NCBI GenBank assembly: GCA_036733925.1
Contig: DAIMZO010000002.1
Coordinates: 56,491 to 120,490 of the forward strand
Reading direction: 5' to 3'
Length of the DNA stretch: 64,000 nt
Origin: UBA2897 sp036733925
GTDB lineage: Bacteria > Bacillota > Negativicutes > Selenomonadales > Selenomonadaceae
Position 1 is the first letter of the stretch, and every line of letters begins with the position of its first letter. Positions 15,474 through 23,681 of this stretch are shown here, one piece after another. A program made the translations under genes and the position numbers. Under the pieces are notes generated by a model that saw nothing but the letters and a program-made list of their open reading frames with translations, had not been told where the DNA came from and ran no database searches.

Positions 15474-18062
15474 TCACGCCTCTGCGTGCTTCGTCACGTG
15501 GAAGGTATACTCGCCGTCCTGGACGCTGATCTCGACCGTATCGCCCTCGCGGATATCTCCGGCGATGATCTTCTTCGAGAGCGCCGTCTCGACGATATGC
15601 ACGAGCAGGCGCTTGAGCGGACGCGCACCGAAGTTCGGGTCAAAGCCCTGCGCCGCGAGCTGCTCGAGCGCCGCGTCAGTCCAGGTCAGATGCATCTTGA
15701 CCTGCTTCTCCATACGCGCGGCAAGACGTTTGAGCAGGATCTCCGCGATGCCCTTGACCTGCTCTTTCGCGAGGCCCTTGAACACGATGATGTCATCGAC
15801 ACGGTTCAGGAACTCCGGACGGAAGTAATCCTTCAGGATGCCCTTGACCGCCTCTTTCGCCTCCGCGTAATCCTTGTTCAAGATTTCGTGCGAACCGAGG
15901 TTGCTCGTCATGATGATGACCGTGTTCTTGAAGTTCACGACGCGGCCCTTGCCGTCGGTCAGGCGGCCATCGTCGAGAATCTGCAGCAGCACGTTGAACA
16001 CGTCGCGGTGCGCTTTCTCGATCTCATCGAGCAGGATGACGCTGTAAGGATGGCGGCGCACGGCCTCCGTGAGCTGACCGCCCTCATCGTAGCCGACGTA
16101 TCCCGGAGGCGCGCCGATCAGGCGAGATACCGTATGCTTCTCCATGTACTCGGACATATCGATGCGGATGATGCTGCGCTCATCGTCGAACAGGGCCTCC
16201 GCAAGCGTCTTTGCAAGCTCGGTCTTGCCGACGCCCGTCGGGCCTAGGAAGATGAACGAACCGATTGGGCGGTTCGGATCCTTGATCCCGGCGCGTGCTC
16301 GGAGGATGGCTTCGCTGACCGCCTTGACGGCCTCGTCCTGACCGACCACGCGCTCATGCAGCGTCTCCGGCAGGTGCAGGAGTTTCTCGCGCTCGCCGGT
16401 CATCATCTTCGAGACCGGGATGCCCGTCCAGCGGGACACGACCTGCGCGATATCCTCCTCGCCGACTTCCTCCTTGAGCAGGCGGTCACCCGGCGCTTTC
16501 GCGTTGATGGCGTCCTCTTCCTCTTTGAGCTGCTTCTGGAGTTCCGGCAGCTTGCCGTATTTGAGCTCGGACATCTTGTTGAGGTCGTAATTGCGCTCGG
16601 CCTCGGCCATCTGCGCGTTGACCTCATCGATCTCCTTCTTGACGGCGCGGACGCGCAGGATGGACTGCTTCTCAGCCTCCCATTTCTGCTTGAGCTCGCC
16701 CTCCTTGCGCTGGAGCTCCGTCTTCTCCTCCTCGAGTTTCTCGAGGCGTTCCTTCGAGGCCTCATCGGTCTCTTTCTTGAGCGCCTGCTCCTCGATGGTC
16801 AGCTGCATGAGCTTGCGGCGCGCCTCATCGAGCGGCTGCGGCATCGACTCGATCTCCGTGCGGAGCTTTGCGGCCGCCTCATCGACGAGATCGATGGCCT
16901 TATCCGGCAGGAACCGGTCAGAGATGTAGCGGTCGGAAAGCGTTGCCGCGGCAACGAGCGCCGCATCGCGGATGCGCACGCCATGGTGCACTTCGTAGCG
17001 CTCTTTCAGGCCGCGCAGGATGGAGATCGTGTCCTCGACACTCGGCTGGTCGACCATGACTGGCTGGAACCGGCGTTCGAGCGCCGCGTCCTTCTCGATA
17101 TATTTTTGATACTCTTTGAGCGTCGTCGCGCCGATGCAGCGGAGCTCGCCGCGCGCGAGCATCGGCTTCAGCAGGTTGCTCGCATCCATCGAGCCCTCGG
17201 CTGCGCCGGCGCCGACGACCGTGTGCACCTCATCGATGAACAGCAGGATCTGCCCGTCGGATTTCGAGATCTCATTGAGGACGGCCTTCAGGCGTTCCTC
17301 GAATTCGCCGCGGTACTTCGCGCCCGCGACGAGGCTGCCCATATCGAGCGAGTAAAGCGTCTTGTTCTTCAGCGACTCCGGCACATCGCCAGCGACAATG
17401 CGCTCGGCGAGGCCCTCGACGATAGCCGTCTTGCCGACACCCGGCTCACCGATCAGCACCGGGTTGTTCTTCGTCCGGCGCGACAGGATCTCGATTGTGC
17501 GACGGATCTCATCGTCGCGGCCGATGACCGGGTCGAGCTTATGATGTCGCGCGGCATCCGTCAGGTCGCGGCCGAATTTCTCGAGGGATTTGTAGCCCTC
17601 CTCCGGGTTCTCGCTCGTGACATTCTGCTTGCGGTTCTTCTTGATTGAGCTCTGGATGTTCGATTTCGTCAGGTGGAACTCGCGGCAGATGTCCTGCACC
17701 TGCTCGCTGCCGTCCATCGCAAGGGCGAGCAGCAGATGCTCTGTCGAGACGTAGTCATCCCTCATCGACTTTGCGAGCTCCTCCGCGCGGCCGAGCACGC
17801 GAACCATGTCCATGCCCATGCCGAGCCGATCCGTCCCCTTGACGGACGGAATCTTGTTGAGCTCCTGCTCAAGACGTGCCTTGAGCATCGGCAGATCCGT
17901 GCCGCAATCGCTGAAAATCGTCGCGAGCAGGCCTTCCGGCTCCTTTGCGAGCGCGAGCAGCACATGTGCCGACGTGATCTCCTGATGGTACCGCATCGCC
18001 GCAATCTGCTGTGCGGCCTGCAGTGCGGCGAGCGTCTTCGCCGTGTACTTTTCCTGTCCCAT
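15474..18062 (-). CDS. clpB: ATP-dependent disaggregase ClpB
   Basis: 862 aa, full length. A hexameric AAA+ chaperone that extracts proteins from aggregates together with DnaK. Seen: Clp N-domain repeats (residues 1-150), first Walker A GEPGVGKTAI and Walker B ILLFIDEVHTVVGAG, the long coiled-coil M-domain (rich in Glu/Lys, about 410-530), second Walker A GPTGVGKTELAKTLAEALF, Walker B VILLDEIEKAHRDV, and a C-terminal D2 small domain ending in VTKHAEA. No ClpP-binding loop signature, as expected for ClpB. Start ATG 18062 with GGAGGAAC upstream. The promoter carries tandem TTGAC repeats over the -35. Confidence 0.97.
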   Translation of the reverse strand: MGQEKYTAKTLAALQAAQQIAAMRYHQEITSAHVLLALAKEPEGLLATIFSDCGTDLPMLKARLEQELNKIPSVKGTDRLGMGMDMVRVLGRAEELAKSMRDDYVSTEHLLLALAMDGSEQVQDICREFHLTKSNIQSSIKKNRKQNVTSENPEEGYKSLEKFGRDLTDAARHHKLDPVIGRDDEIRRTIEILSRRTKNNPVLIGEPGVGKTAIVEGLAERIVAGDVPESLKNKTLYSLDMGSLVAGAKYRGEFEERLKAVLNEISKSDGQILLFIDEVHTVVGAGAAEGSMDASNLLKPMLARGELRCIGATTLKEYQKYIEKDAALERRFQPVMVDQPSVEDTISILRGLKERYEVHHGVRIRDAALVAAATLSDRYISDRFLPDKAIDLVDEAAAKLRTEIESMPQPLDEARRKLMQLTIEEQALKKETDEASKERLEKLEEEKTELQRKEGELKQKWEAEKQSILRVRAVKKEIDEVNAQMAEAERNYDLNKMSELKYGKLPELQKQLKEEEDAINAKAPGDRLLKEEVGEEDIAQVVSRWTGIPVSKMMTGEREKLLHLPETLHERVVGQDEAVKAVSEAILRARAGIKDPNRPIGSFIFLGPTGVGKTELAKTLAEALFDDERSIIRIDMSEYMEKHTVSRLIGAPPGYVGYDEGGQLTEAVRRHPYSVILLDEIEKAHRDVFNVLLQILDDGRLTDGKGRVVNFKNTVIIMTSNLGSHEILNKDYAEAKEAVKGILKDYFRPEFLNRVDDIIVFKGLAKEQVKGIAEILLKRLAARMEKQVKMHLTWTDAALEQLAAQGFDPNFGARPLKRLLVHIVETALSKKIIAGDIREGDTVEISVQDGEYTFHVTKHAEA

Positions 18063-18151
18063 ATTGTTCCTCCATCGTTCTCCCGCCCTTGGCAGGAATC
18101 CTCAGTAGTCATATTCTATGTTTCAATGCCATCGCATTGTTTCTATATCCC

Positions 18152-18201
18152 ATTATACACGCTAAAGTCAAAAAGTCAAAGCATTTTATTGATTTTTTGA
18201 C
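18152..18201 (-). promoter_or_regulatory. clpB promoter with repeated TTGAC boxes
   Basis: TATAAT (complement of 18152-18157), a 16-bp spacer, and TTGACT as -35 (complement of 18174-18179) within TTGACTTTTTGAC (complement of 18168-18180). A second box, TTGATTTTTTGAC, lies on the plus strand at 18189-18201. TTGAC repeats have an 8-bp period, which does not fit the CtsR heptad spacing (10 bp); no CIRCE element is present. Confidence 0.65.
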
Positions 18202-18268
18202 TTTTTTATTTTTATTTTTCTGCCGCCAAGTGTAACAATCGTAACAGACGTTGACGGAGGAAATGATA

Positions 18269-18300
18269 TATACTGTTTATAGTATACAATAGTATACAGA
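18269..18300 (+). promoter_or_regulatory. GTATAC-rich operator-like repeats before the flavodoxin gene
   Basis: TATACT-GTTTAT-AGTATA (18269-18286) is an inverted repeat, and AGTATACAAT / AGTATACAGA (18281-18300) is a 10-bp direct repeat, giving three half-sites on nearly one helical turn each. They lie 24 bp upstream of the flavodoxin start, where a repressor would block initiation. Regulator unknown. Confidence 0.45.
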
Positions 18301-18323
18301 AGAAATTGACAGGGGGAATTATC

Positions 18324-18887
18324 TTGGCGAAATGGGCGGTCATTTATTCATCGGTAACAGGCAACACGAAGCAGATTGCAGAAGCCATCGCGAAAGAGGC
18401 GGAAAGCCACGCAGAGGGCTGCGACCTGTTCCGCGTGCAGGACGCGCCGCAGGACGTTTCCGGCTATGAGGTCGTATTCCTCGGCTACTGGCTGCGCCTC
18501 GGGGCGCCAGATCCGCTGATGCTCAAGTATCTGCCGATGGTCACGGGCACGAAGGTCTGCTTCTTCCAGACGCACGGCACGGCGCCGACGAGCGAGCACG
18601 CAATCACGAGCTTTGCGCGCGCAGGGTATCTTCTCGGCCCGGATTGTGAGATTCTCGGCACGTACGGCTGCCGCGGCAAGATCAACCCGGCACTGCTCCA
18701 GAAACGCACGGATCTCGGCCCGGATGACCCGCATGCCGGCCCGGATAGCGTGAAGCGCTGGCAACTTGCATCGACGCATCCCGACGAGCAGGATCTCGCC
18801 GATGCCGCGTATTTCGTTCAGAACATGGCAAAGAAGCTCGCGATGAAGAAACGCTTCCTCGCGATGAAAGCTGCAAAAGCAGAATAA
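18324..18887 (+). CDS. Flavodoxin family protein
   Basis: 187 aa; an FMN-binding electron-transfer protein. Seen: the phosphate-binding loop YSSVTGNTKQIAEAIA (residues about 6-21) and the second-strand loop FLGYWLRLGAPDPLM, TKVCFFQTHGTAPTS; the chain then has a C-terminal extension rich in Ala/Lys (FLAMKAAKAE). Start: a TTG at 18324, with AGGGGGA 6 nt upstream; a TTG at 18306 lies upstream of that site and is not preferred. It is monocistronic, with a strong terminator. The partner protein is unknown; an iron-responsive or redox role is possible but unsupported here. Confidence 0.82.
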   Translation: MAKWAVIYSSVTGNTKQIAEAIAKEAESHAEGCDLFRVQDAPQDVSGYEVVFLGYWLRLGAPDPLMLKYLPMVTGTKVCFFQTHGTAPTSEHAITSFARAGYLLGPDCEILGTYGCRGKINPALLQKRTDLGPDDPHAGPDSVKRWQLASTHPDEQDLADAAYFVQNMAKKLAMKKRFLAMKAAKAE

Positions 18888-18892
18888 GCATG

Positions 18893-18918
18893 AAAAAAGG
18901 CGCCGAGGCGCCTTTTTT
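18893..18918 (+). terminator. Terminator of the flavodoxin gene (also facing trpD)
   Basis: Near-perfect palindrome AAAAAAGGCGC-CGAG-GCGCCTTTTTT, 11-bp arms and tetraloop, six T on the plus strand and a matching A-run, so it can work in both directions for the convergent flavodoxin and trpD genes. Confidence 0.92.
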
Positions 18919-18937
18919 GTTATCCGGATACCTGTTC

Positions 18938-19960
18938 TCACTGATTGGAAGCCTTGACGTACTGCTCGAGCTTCTGCAGGGCAGCGCCGCTGTCGATGGT
19001 CTTTGCCGCAAGCTCCACGCCTTCCTGCATGGTCTTTGCCTTCTGCGCTGCGTAGAGCGCAAGACCCGCGTTCAGCAGCACGGCATTCCGCTTCGCCCCC
19101 TGGATCTTGCCCGAGAGGATATCCCGCGTGATCTGCGCATTCTCCTCCGGCGTTCCGCCGACGAGCTCCTCTTTCTTACCGCGCGTCAGCCCGAAGTCCT
19201 CCGGTTTCACAACGGTCGTCCGGTAGTACCCGTTCTTGAGCTCGCAGACCGCCGTCTCCGCAGACGAGGAAACCTCGTCGAGTCGGTCACGGCCGTAGAC
19301 GACGAGCGCATTCGTGACGCCGAGAGACGCGAGCACCTTCGCGACCGGCTCGAGCAGGTACTCATCGTAGACGCCGAGCAGGAAGTATTCCGGGTTCGCC
19401 GGGTTCGTGATTGGGCCGAGGATATTGAATACCGTGCGGATGCCGAGTTCCTTGCGGATGGCACCGACGTATTTCATTGCCGCGTGATATTTCTGCGCGA
19501 ACAGGAAGCACATGCCGACCTCTTTGAGCATCGCGAGCGCCTTCTCCGGCGGCTGATTGATGTTCGCGCCGAGCGCCTCCTGGCAGTCCGCCGTGCCGGA
19601 TTTCGAGCTTGCCGCGCGGTTGCCGTGCTTGCAGACTTTGACGCCCGCCGCGGCCAGCACGAATGCCGATGTCGTCGAGATGTTGAACGTATTCGACTTG
19701 TCGCCGCCCGTACCGACGATTTCGAGCACCTTCATACCCGGATGCGGAACCGGCGTCGCGTGCTCGCGCATGGCCTGCGCGCAGCCCGTGATCTCGTCGA
19801 TGGTCTCAGCGCGCGTGCTCTTCGTCGAAAGCGCCGCGAGGAACGCCGCGTTCTGCACCTGACTCGTCTTGCCGTCCATGATCTCATTCATGACGCCGTA
19901 GGCTTCCTCATAGCTCAGGTCTTCCTTCATGACGATTTTCTGAATAGCTGCTTCGATCAT
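18938..19960 (-). CDS. trpD: Anthranilate phosphoribosyltransferase
   Basis: 340 aa. Transfers phosphoribose from PRPP to anthranilate, the second step of Trp synthesis. Seen: the PRPP-binding EIVGTGGDKSNTFNISTTSA (about residues 77-96), KHGNRAASSKSGTADCQEALG and the anthranilate-site region RTVFNILGPITNPANP. Start: ATG 19960 with AGGAGGT 7 nt upstream; an upstream in-frame extension is leader RNA. It is preceded by a complete Trp T-box, and no other trp gene is in the window, so this gene is regulated alone. Confidence 0.95.
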   Translation of the reverse strand: MIEAAIQKIVMKEDLSYEEAYGVMNEIMDGKTSQVQNAAFLAALSTKSTRAETIDEITGCAQAMREHATPVPHPGMKVLEIVGTGGDKSNTFNISTTSAFVLAAAGVKVCKHGNRAASSKSGTADCQEALGANINQPPEKALAMLKEVGMCFLFAQKYHAAMKYVGAIRKELGIRTVFNILGPITNPANPEYFLLGVYDEYLLEPVAKVLASLGVTNALVVYGRDRLDEVSSSAETAVCELKNGYYRTTVVKPEDFGLTRGKKEELVGGTPEENAQITRDILSGKIQGAKRNAVLLNAGLALYAAQKAKTMQEGVELAAKTIDSGAALQKLEQYVKASNQ

Positions 19961-19984
19961 ACAATTACCTCCTGATCTGCGGTC

Positions 19985-20260
19985 AGGAGACGAAAACCGC
20001 CCCTGACCATCCGAAAAACGAATAGTCAAGGGCGGAACAATTGCTTTAACGCTTCATTCCGTGGTGCCACCTTGCTTCGTGTTGCCACGCACTCTCTGGA
20101 TACCAACATATCCAAGGCTTCTGACGCGAGCCTCACGTCATGCCATACTCAGCTTCCGCCTTTCCGCATGCCCTCCATGGTCCATTTGTCAGGCCCGTAC
20201 CGATCCGGCTCCCAGCGCCCCGGACTCTCTTTGCGGCCAGTTTCCTGTGTAATCTCCACA
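19985..20260 (-). ncRNA. T-box riboswitch, tryptophan specifier, controlling trpD
   Basis: Seen on the minus strand: the GCGCTGGGAGCC stem-I motif (complement of about 20207-20218); AAATGGACC containing specifier codon TGG (Trp; complement of 20182-20184); the T-box antiterminator sequence GGTGGCACCACGG (complement of 20059-20071); and the competing terminator CCGCCCTTGAC...GTCAGGGGCGG followed by TTTTCG (complement of 19992-20035). Uncharged tRNA-Trp would stabilise the antiterminator and allow trpD expression. A TATAAT -10 lies at 20294-20299 (complement); the -35 falls in the N gap. Confidence 0.92.
19992..20035 (-). terminator. Attenuator terminator of the trpD T-box
   Basis: An 11-bp stem (complement of 20025-20035 with 19997-20007, one G-T mismatch pair) followed by TTTTCG. 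It is mutually exclusive with the antiterminator containing the T-box sequence. Confidence 0.88.
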
Positions 20261-20303
20261 TCAACGGTTTTCTTTATGAACTTTATACATCGTATTATAG
20301 TAC

Positions 20304-20334
20304 NNNNNNNNNNNNNNNNNNNNNNNNNNNNNNN
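20304..20334. other. Assembly gap (31 N)
   Basis: Unresolved bases between thiE and the trpD leader. The -35 of the trpD promoter and any thiE terminator would fall here. Confidence 0.95.
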
Positions 20335-20360
20335 ATATTTACAGATGTCAATAAAAATTT

Positions 20361-21056
20361 TCAAGAATTCCACAAAGTTGTTAATTCTTTTGCTGCCTCG
20401 TAGGGATTTCTAGCACCAGCAACCGCACTGACGACGAAGAAACCGTCTACTCCGGTTGCCTTGAGCGCAGGAATATCGCGCGCCTTGACGCCGCCGCCGA
20501 CGACGACCGGCACTGGGCTGACCTCGTGGAGGTTCCGCAGCTCATCGAGCGTGCGCGTGACGCGCGTGCCGTCCGGCTTCAGACCGCTGTCCGGCTTGGT
20601 TGCCGTCGGGTGCAGCGGGCCGGCGCCGAAATAATCGACATCGCGGACATCCGCATGCTCCACATAGTCAATGAGCTCCCAGGCGCGCGCCGACAGGCCG
20701 ACGACAGAATCCGGCCCGAGATATTTCCGGCAGACCGCAGGCGGGATATCCTTCTGCCCCACGTGCACGCCATCGACCGGGATGCCCTGCTCGCGCGCCG
20801 CGAGCACGACATCGAGCCGGTCATCGACGAGCAGCGCCACGGAATCCGCTTTCCCCAGCTCCGCGCGGACTTTTGCCACCTCATCGCAGAGCGTGAGAAT
20901 CTCACGCGCCGGGGATTCCTTCGCGCGGATCTGCAGGCAGGTGAAGCCCGCGCGCAAAGCCGCGCGGATGACATCCGCCACTGGCCGCCCAGCCGTGTTC
21001 TCCGGGCCGATGACAAGATACGCTGAAATATCGAGTTTTTTCCGCAAATAGGTCAT
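20361..21056 (-). CDS. thiE: Thiamine-phosphate synthase
   Basis: 231 aa; a TIM-barrel enzyme joining HMP-pyrophosphate and thiazole phosphate. Seen: CLQIRAKE (pyrophosphate/substrate strand), LLVDDRLDVVLAAREQGIPV, DGVHVGQKDIPP, GLSARAWELIDYVEHADVRD, FGAGPLHPTATKPD and VVVGGGVKARDIPALKATG, in ThiE order. It starts immediately after the stop of the MerR-type regulator (stop at 21058, start at 21056), so the two are translationally coupled. No TPP riboswitch and no other thi gene are nearby, which is unusual for a thiE. Confidence 0.93.
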   Translation of the reverse strand: MTYLRKKLDISAYLVIGPENTAGRPVADVIRAALRAGFTCLQIRAKESPAREILTLCDEVAKVRAELGKADSVALLVDDRLDVVLAAREQGIPVDGVHVGQKDIPPAVCRKYLGPDSVVGLSARAWELIDYVEHADVRDVDYFGAGPLHPTATKPDSGLKPDGTRVTRTLDELRNLHEVSPVPVVVGGGVKARDIPALKATGVDGFFVVSAVAGARNPYEAAKELTTLWNS

Positions 21057-21057
21057 T

Positions 21058-21924
21058 TCACTGCTCTTCCTTTCCCATTCCTTCCGGCTGTACCGGAACG
21101 GCGATGCGCGTCAGGTATTCTTCCTCCGACTCCGCGCCCATCTCCTCGACGAGACATTCCTCATAGGCAAAGCCCGCGGGCCGCAGCGCGTGCTGCCGCA
21201 TATACTCGCGCAACAGCGCATAGGATGGGGCCGTGCGCGTGTAGTCACCGGAAAAATACGTCACGAGATAGCGGCCGACCGGCCTCAGATGGCAGAACGC
21301 GCGCGGAAGGCCTTTCGGGAATTTCCGCACGATGGTCATGTAGTGGCTGATATAGGATTCGCGACCCGGCTCCATATAATCGTCCGGTGCCGTCATCACG
21401 CCAATCGTGTAGCCCGCCAGATATTCCTCGCTGAGCATGCTGGAGAGCTCCTGTGCGTATTCCGCCTCGATCTTGTCCCAGTCCTGCCGCATCGCGAGGT
21501 CGTGGATATTCTTCGAGATCAGCATCTTCTCCCCGCCGAACTGCCGCTCCTCGACCCGTCCGCAGGCGCATGCCTCCGCTTCGAGCAGGACGCGACGCTG
21601 GTTCTCGACGCTCCCGCGGCGGCGCCGGAGCTTCTGCAGTTCACCGTCGAGCCACTCCTCCTGCTCCGTCAGCAGCTTCAGGAACCGCGCAGGACTCCTG
21701 CCGCGCATATAGTCCTGGATTTCCGAGAGCTCCAGCCCCATCTCGCCGAGCATCCTTATCATATAGAATGGATAAATCTGCCTCGACGAATAGAGCCGGT
21801 AGCCGTTCGGCGCGACCCGTTCTGGCGAAAACACGCCGATGCTGTCGTAATAATGCAGCGTCCTCTTGTTGACGCCGAGCAGCCGCGCGAACTCCCCCGT
21901 CCGGAACAGCATTTCTCTTGGCAT
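21058..21924 (-). CDS. MerR family regulator with GyrI-like effector domain
   Basis: 288 aa. Seen: an N-terminal winged helix FRTGEFARLLGVNKRTLHYY followed by YDSIGVFSPERVAPNGYRLY and the dimerisation helix (EEWLDGELQKLRRRRGSVENQ), then a GyrI/BmrR-like ligand domain (YISHYMTIVRKFPKG; YLVTYFSGDY; YEECLVEEM). Known: such regulators twist promoters with 19-20 bp spacers and often sense lipophilic cations. Start: ATG 21924, nine nt after AAGGAG; ATG 21933 is too close to it. The MATE pump gene is divergent, and its promoter has a 19-bp spacer, so it is the probable target. Confidence 0.88.
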   Translation of the reverse strand: MPREMLFRTGEFARLLGVNKRTLHYYDSIGVFSPERVAPNGYRLYSSRQIYPFYMIRMLGEMGLELSEIQDYMRGRSPARFLKLLTEQEEWLDGELQKLRRRRGSVENQRRVLLEAEACACGRVEERQFGGEKMLISKNIHDLAMRQDWDKIEAEYAQELSSMLSEEYLAGYTIGVMTAPDDYMEPGRESYISHYMTIVRKFPKGLPRAFCHLRPVGRYLVTYFSGDYTRTAPSYALLREYMRQHALRPAGFAYEECLVEEMGAESEEEYLTRIAVPVQPEGMGKEEQ

Positions 21925-21982
21925 CGATTCCATCTCCTTCTGTTCGGCTCGTTACGAGTCCGTAAAATCTTCTTTCCGCCTC

Positions 21983-22013
21983 TTGACCTTACTGTTACTG
22001 TATACCTTATGAT
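21983..22013 (+). promoter_or_regulatory. MerR-type promoter of the MATE pump
   Basis: TTGACC (21983-21988), a 19-bp spacer, TATGAT (22008-22013), the over-long spacing characteristic of MerR-activated promoters. It lies between the divergent MerR gene and the MATE pump, 113 bp upstream of the pump's start. Confidence 0.7.
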
Positions 22014-22125
22014 AAGAGTATAACAGGAAAAACGCCTGCAGGAAAGCAGTTTTCGCTGTTTTCCATAGTCTTTATTGCAGAAAACGCGCGAGAAACAACG
22101 CGCGATAGGAAAGGAAGCATTTCTT

Positions 22126-23574
22126 ATGTTAGAAAAAGAGCAACAGGGATCCATCACCAGCCGAAGGATGACGCGGGCTGTAAACCCGCTCGCACGCACG
22201 CATACGCTCTGGAGCCTGCTGCGGTTCGCCCTGCCGTCCATCGGCATGATGCTCGTCATCTCCCTCTACACGGTCATCGACGGCATCTTCATCGGCCAGT
22301 ACGCCGGCGCGAACGCGATTGCCGCATCGAACATCGTCTATCCGGGCATCAACCTCACGATGGGGCTCGCCATCATGATCGCGTCCGGCGGCTCGGCGCT
22401 GGTCGCGAAGACCCTCGGAGAGAAGGACATGGCGCTCGCCTCCCAGCGTTTCACGCTGCTACTGTTTGCGACGCTCGGCATCGACCTGCTCGTCATCGCA
22501 CTGATCCTGCTCTTCCTGCCGCAGGTGCTCGCATTTCTCGGCGCGACGCCCATGCTCTACAATGACGCCCGGCTCTACCTCGGCATCATGACGAGCTTTG
22601 CACCGGCGCTCACGCTGCTGCTTTTCTTCAATTATTTCTACATCGCTGACGGCGCGCCGAAGCTTGGCTTTGCCGCATCGACCATCTCCGGCATCCTGAA
22701 CGGCGTGCTCGACTACGTCTTCCTCGCCCATTTCCACTGGGGCATCGCTGGTGCCGCATTTGCGACAGGCATCGGCTACATCGCCGCCACGGCAGTCGGC
22801 TTCGTCTACTTCAAGCATTATTCGAAGACGCTGCATTTCGTTCGGCCGCACCTCGGCCTTTCTGCTCTGCGCGACCTCCGGCAGACGATGTTCAACGGCT
22901 CCTCGGAGCTCGTCACGGAGCTCGCCATCGGCATCACGACATTCCTGTTCAATGCCGTCACGTTCCGGTATGCCGGTGAGAACGGCATCGCGGCAATCAC
23001 CGTCATCCTCTACACGGAAATGCTCATGACCTCGATCCTCATGGGCTTCTCGACCGGTATCGCCCCGATTTTCTCCTATCAGTTTGGGGCAGAGAACCAC
23101 CGCGCCATGAGGCGGCTCATGCGGCAGGCGCTGAAAGTGCTCGCCATCTTCGGACTCCTGTCCTTTGCCGTGTCACAGCTTCTCGGCAACACCATCGTCC
23201 ATCTGTTCCTGCCTCAGGGCGGTCATGTTGCAGAGATCACGGAGCAGGGATTCCTCCTCTACTCGCTCTCGTTCCTGCTCGTCGGCTTCAACCTGTTCAC
23301 CTCGGAGTTCTTCACGGCCATCTCGAACGGCCCCATTTCCGCCCTGTCCTCCTTTGTGCGGAACCTCGCCGCCATCGTCATCTTCCTGCTGGTCCTCCCG
23401 CAGTTCTTCGAGCTCACCGGCGTCTGGCTCGCCGTACCGGCGGCGGATTCCGCCGCAGTCCTGCTGAACGGTGCCCTGCTTGCTTGGGCATACCGTCAGT
23501 TCCAGCAGCCCATGCCGCGTCAGCGCAGCGCGCAGAAGCGCCGCATGACCATGCAGCCTTGCCCGGAAAATTGA
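22126..23574 (+). CDS. MATE family multidrug/Na+ antiporter
   Basis: 482 aa, twelve predicted membrane segments in two halves. Seen: RFALPSIGMMLVISLYTVID at helix 1, GANAIAASNIVYPGINLTMG, SGGSALVAKTLGEKD near helix 2/3, and the second-half equivalents TRYAGENGIAA-like FRYAGENGIAAITVILYTEM and STGIAPIFSYQFGAEN. Known: these are the MATE (MatE/NorM/DinF-like) repeats; transporters expel cationic drugs in exchange for Na+ or H+. Start: ATG 22126 (AAAGGAAGC upstream). Divergent from the GyrI-domain MerR regulator, suggesting drug-inducible export. Confidence 0.92.
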   Translation: MLEKEQQGSITSRRMTRAVNPLARTHTLWSLLRFALPSIGMMLVISLYTVIDGIFIGQYAGANAIAASNIVYPGINLTMGLAIMIASGGSALVAKTLGEKDMALASQRFTLLLFATLGIDLLVIALILLFLPQVLAFLGATPMLYNDARLYLGIMTSFAPALTLLLFFNYFYIADGAPKLGFAASTISGILNGVLDYVFLAHFHWGIAGAAFATGIGYIAATAVGFVYFKHYSKTLHFVRPHLGLSALRDLRQTMFNGSSELVTELAIGITTFLFNAVTFRYAGENGIAAITVILYTEMLMTSILMGFSTGIAPIFSYQFGAENHRAMRRLMRQALKVLAIFGLLSFAVSQLLGNTIVHLFLPQGGHVAEITEQGFLLYSLSFLLVGFNLFTSEFFTAISNGPISALSSFVRNLAAIVIFLLVLPQFFELTGVWLAVPAADSAAVLLNGALLAWAYRQFQQPMPRQRSAQKRRMTMQPCPEN

Positions 23575-23590
23575 AAACAGGCCAGAACAC

Positions 23591-23624
23591 AAAAAGACTG
23601 GAGCCCAACCGCTCCAGTCTTTTT
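23591..23624. terminator. Bidirectional terminator
   Basis: AAAAAGACTGGAGC (23591-23604) pairs perfectly with 23611-23624 around a 6-nt loop, with T5/A5 on either side; serves the convergent MATE and small hypothetical genes. Confidence 0.92.
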
Positions 23625-23681
23625 GCGTTTCAGCCGTTACAGCCTCAACCTGCTGTGCCGCGATTCCTCCACGAATCCGCG

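Noticed and set aside
18152..18201. CtsR operator upstream of clpB
   Set aside because: The GTCAAA half-sites are spaced with an 8-bp period, while CtsR sites repeat at 10 bp. Kept as an unidentified operator instead.
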